64,000 nt of DNA, taken from Idiomarina aminovorans. GTDB taxonomy: Bacteria > Pseudomonadota > Gammaproteobacteria > Enterobacterales > Alteromonadaceae. Position numbers and translations under genes: made by a program. The stretch covers positions 124,001 through 188,000 of the forward strand of contig NZ_JAKNDA010000002.1 of NCBI RefSeq assembly GCF_023155095.1, read 5' to 3'. Below, in pieces: positions 62,190 through 64,000 of this stretch (position 1 is its first letter; the number at the start of each line of letters is the position of its first letter). The notes below the pieces were generated by a model. That model saw only the letters and a list, made by a program, of their open reading frames with translations. It did no database searches and was not told where the DNA came from.

Positions 62190-63413
62190 TTATTTCAATC
62201 CAAACCGCTGAACCACTTTGTCAAAGTATTCCAGATTTTGTTTGGCGTAGTCACGCTTTTCGACATAACGGCCCGGGAAGAAGTTTTTCTTGAAGCCATA
62301 GGCGACCATATCTTTCAGGCGTTTTAACGGAATATCAAAGTTATCAAGAGCTAACTGATATTCATTACTTACCGTAGTGCGCGAGACCAGGCGGTTATCG
62401 GTGCAAATGATAGTTGCCAGGCGATGATCCAGCATATGCTGGAAGTTGTGGTTTTTAATGTCACCAATTTCCGGGTTGGTTTGCAGGTTACTGGTTAAGC
62501 AAACTTCAACCGCTATCCGGCGGTCCGCAATATAAGAGGCCAGACTCTCGCCGTAAGCTTTTGGATCTTCAATGCTTGGGTCTTGTGTCATTTCAGGCGA
62601 GAACAACGAATAGCCGTGGCCTAAGCGATCAGCGTGGCATTGGGTCAGAGCCTCAAAAATACTTTCGGCGCCATAAGCTTCGCCGGCGTGCACGGTTTTT
62701 AGCAGGAAATTTTCGTGAGCGTACTCGTACACCTCCTTAAATTCACCGGCCGGGTAACCAATTTCCTGACCGGCGATATCCAGACCAACAATGGGCATAC
62801 CCTCTTCGTCACGCATACGAACGCTGGCACGAACCAAGTCCATTGCGGCGGTTTTTATCACCTGCATAGGTTCAAAGTCACGCATTAACTGGAACATTTG
62901 CGTGTAATAAGGCGAAAACCCTTTTTTACCAAACATGCGCATGGCGCAATTGATAATGCCGTATTCAAACGGTGGCTTATCACCATTTTTCACGTCGGTC
63001 TGGTTGTTGTACTCTTTTTTAGCGCGCAACAAACCATCGTTAACAACATGCATGATGGTATCAAAGGTCACGCCTTTACTCGGATCCATCAGCAGCTGAG
63101 GCGCAAAGCGCACTTCAATATAATTAACGCCTTCATTTTGGTTATCGACAGCTAACTCATAAGAAGCTTGTTCCAAATTTTCTAAATCGCGCAAGGCTGC
63201 GCAGGTGTACTGAAAACCGTTAAGGTATTCACCCAAATTGTTGTAATGAGATTTAAATACGAGCTCAAACAAACCTTCTTCGGTGTAACTCGGAAGCTCG
63301 ATATCAGCACGTTTGGCCATATCAATTAAGCTGCTGGCGCGGAGGCTGCCATCAAGGTGCAGGTGAAGGTCAGATTTAGGAATGGCTTTGATAAATTCGG
63401 GGGAATATTGCAT
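62190..63413 (-). CDS. add: Adenosine deaminase
   Basis: This metal-dependent deaminase converts adenosine to inosine. The 407-residue sequence has the N-terminal zinc motif SDLHLHLDGSLR near residue 14, HAGEAYG near residue 230, a GHGYSL motif with the third metal histidine, and a C-terminal CTDNRLVS segment. In E. coli Add the last motif is TDDP; here the second Asp is Asn, a variant I recall from other bacterial deaminases. The gene is longer than E. coli add (333 residues). It is convergent with ssb and divergent from tdk. Confidence 0.88.
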   Translation of the reverse strand: MQYSPEFIKAIPKSDLHLHLDGSLRASSLIDMAKRADIELPSYTEEGLFELVFKSHYNNLGEYLNGFQYTCAALRDLENLEQASYELAVDNQNEGVNYIEVRFAPQLLMDPSKGVTFDTIMHVVNDGLLRAKKEYNNQTDVKNGDKPPFEYGIINCAMRMFGKKGFSPYYTQMFQLMRDFEPMQVIKTAAMDLVRASVRMRDEEGMPIVGLDIAGQEIGYPAGEFKEVYEYAHENFLLKTVHAGEAYGAESIFEALTQCHADRLGHGYSLFSPEMTQDPSIEDPKAYGESLASYIADRRIAVEVCLTSNLQTNPEIGDIKNHNFQHMLDHRLATIICTDNRLVSRTTVSNEYQLALDNFDIPLKRLKDMVAYGFKKNFFPGRYVEKRDYAKQNLEYFDKVVQRFGLK

Positions 63414-63511
63414 GAGGAACTCCTGCCTTATGGTTGCTTTGTCTTATAATGCCATAAAATCGTGCTAATCTCTGCTCGAATCTAACCACATTAACTTAAA
63501 AAACAGAACAA

Positions 63512-64000
63512 ATGGCTTCTCTATATTTTACGTACTCTGCAATGAATGCGGGTAAAAGTACGTCACTGTTGCAAGTGGCTCATAATTACGAAGAGCGTGA
63601 CCAGCAGGTGTTACTGATGACTCCCGCACTGGATGATCGGGCCGGGAAGGGGCGTATCGCGTCACGCTTAGGTATTGGCCGCGATGCGATTTCGTTTACC
63701 CACAGAACTGATCTAGCGGCGGTTGTGCGTGCTCGCTATAGGCAACAACCAATAGATTGTGTGCTCATTGATGAAGCTCAGTTCTTGACCGAAGAACAAG
63801 TCTGGCAACTGTCGAGCCTGGCCGATACCGATAATATTCCGGTCATGTGCTACGGTATTCGTACTGACGCTTTTGGTAATGCGTTTCCCGGTAGTGCTGT
63901 TTTACTGGCGATTGCTGACAAATTGGCGGAAATGAAAACCATATGCCACTGCGGACGCAAAGCAACCATGTCTTTGCGGGTTGATGAGCAAGGCAATGCT
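63512..64000 (+). CDS. tdk: Thymidine kinase, 3' part missing
   Basis: Tdk phosphorylates thymidine for nucleotide salvage. The window contains 163 codons, open to the edge. The P-loop SAMNAGKSTSLLQ is near residue 9, IDEAQFL near residue 86, and ICHCGRKATMSLRVDEQG carries the first zinc cysteines, as in E. coli Tdk (205 residues). About 40 residues are missing. The ATG at 63512 lies 98 bases from the divergent add start. Confidence 0.95.
   Translation, partial: MASLYFTYSAMNAGKSTSLLQVAHNYEERDQQVLLMTPALDDRAGKGRIASRLGIGRDAISFTHRTDLAAVVRARYRQQPIDCVLIDEAQFLTEEQVWQLSSLADTDNIPVMCYGIRTDAFGNAFPGSAVLLAIADKLAEMKTICHCGRKATMSLRVDEQGNA

Overview
The window is a stretch of gammaproteobacterial chromosome, most likely from a marine Alteromonadales-type organism; Idiomarinaceae is my best guess. 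That placement is inferred from protein similarity and gene order, because no 16S rRNA gene is present. Almost all of the window is core genome. In the first 18 kb, short unrecognised or decayed genes sit between conserved operons.

Layout. Positions 1-3712 form a small variable region: a truncated membrane-anchored protein of unknown function on the minus strand, a secreted alpha/beta hydrolase, a free-standing PaiB-like C-terminal domain, an unknown 109-residue protein, and a broken higB toxin remnant upstream of an intact higA antitoxin. A lipoate-protein ligase with unusual domain order follows. Next is the threonine operon thrL-thrABC (5007-9861), with a leader peptide and attenuator. Positions 9967-17721 hold a chemoreceptor, a YbaK-type deacylase, an ABC-2 transporter pair divergent from a DesK/DesR-like two-component system, a CurA-like oxidoreductase, a DUF4282 membrane protein and the C-terminal remnant of an EAL-domain gene. 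Positions 17779-25163 carry ompR-envZ, sthA, nudE-cysQ, yheU/yheS and yheV.

Positions 25186-36340 form the long cluster nnr-tsaE-amiB-mutL-miaA-hfq-hflX-hflK-hflC, then purA. Several of these genes overlap or touch at start and stop codons, which suggests translational coupling. Positions 36442-54961 are the transcription and translation core: tRNA-Thr/Tyr/Gly/Thr and tuf, tRNA-Trp, secE-nusG, rplKAJL with an L10 leader, rpoBC, then rpsL-rpsG-fusA and a second tuf. The two tuf genes are nearly identical, with three synonymous differences found by eye. They are direct repeats about 16.8 kb apart that also share their terminator.

Positions 55049-64000 hold a periplasmic solute-binding-like protein, glutaminase and a thioesterase, uvrA, a YajR-like MFS transporter, ssb, an adenosine deaminase and the start of tdk. 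The S10 ribosomal operon, which often follows tuf in gammaproteobacteria, is absent here.

I see no CRISPR array, insertion sequence, prophage or clear novel multi-gene system. The most interesting observations are the degraded modules (higB, EAL, PaiB-like), the permuted lipoate ligase, the thr attenuator, the homogenised tuf pair and the structured str-operon promoter.
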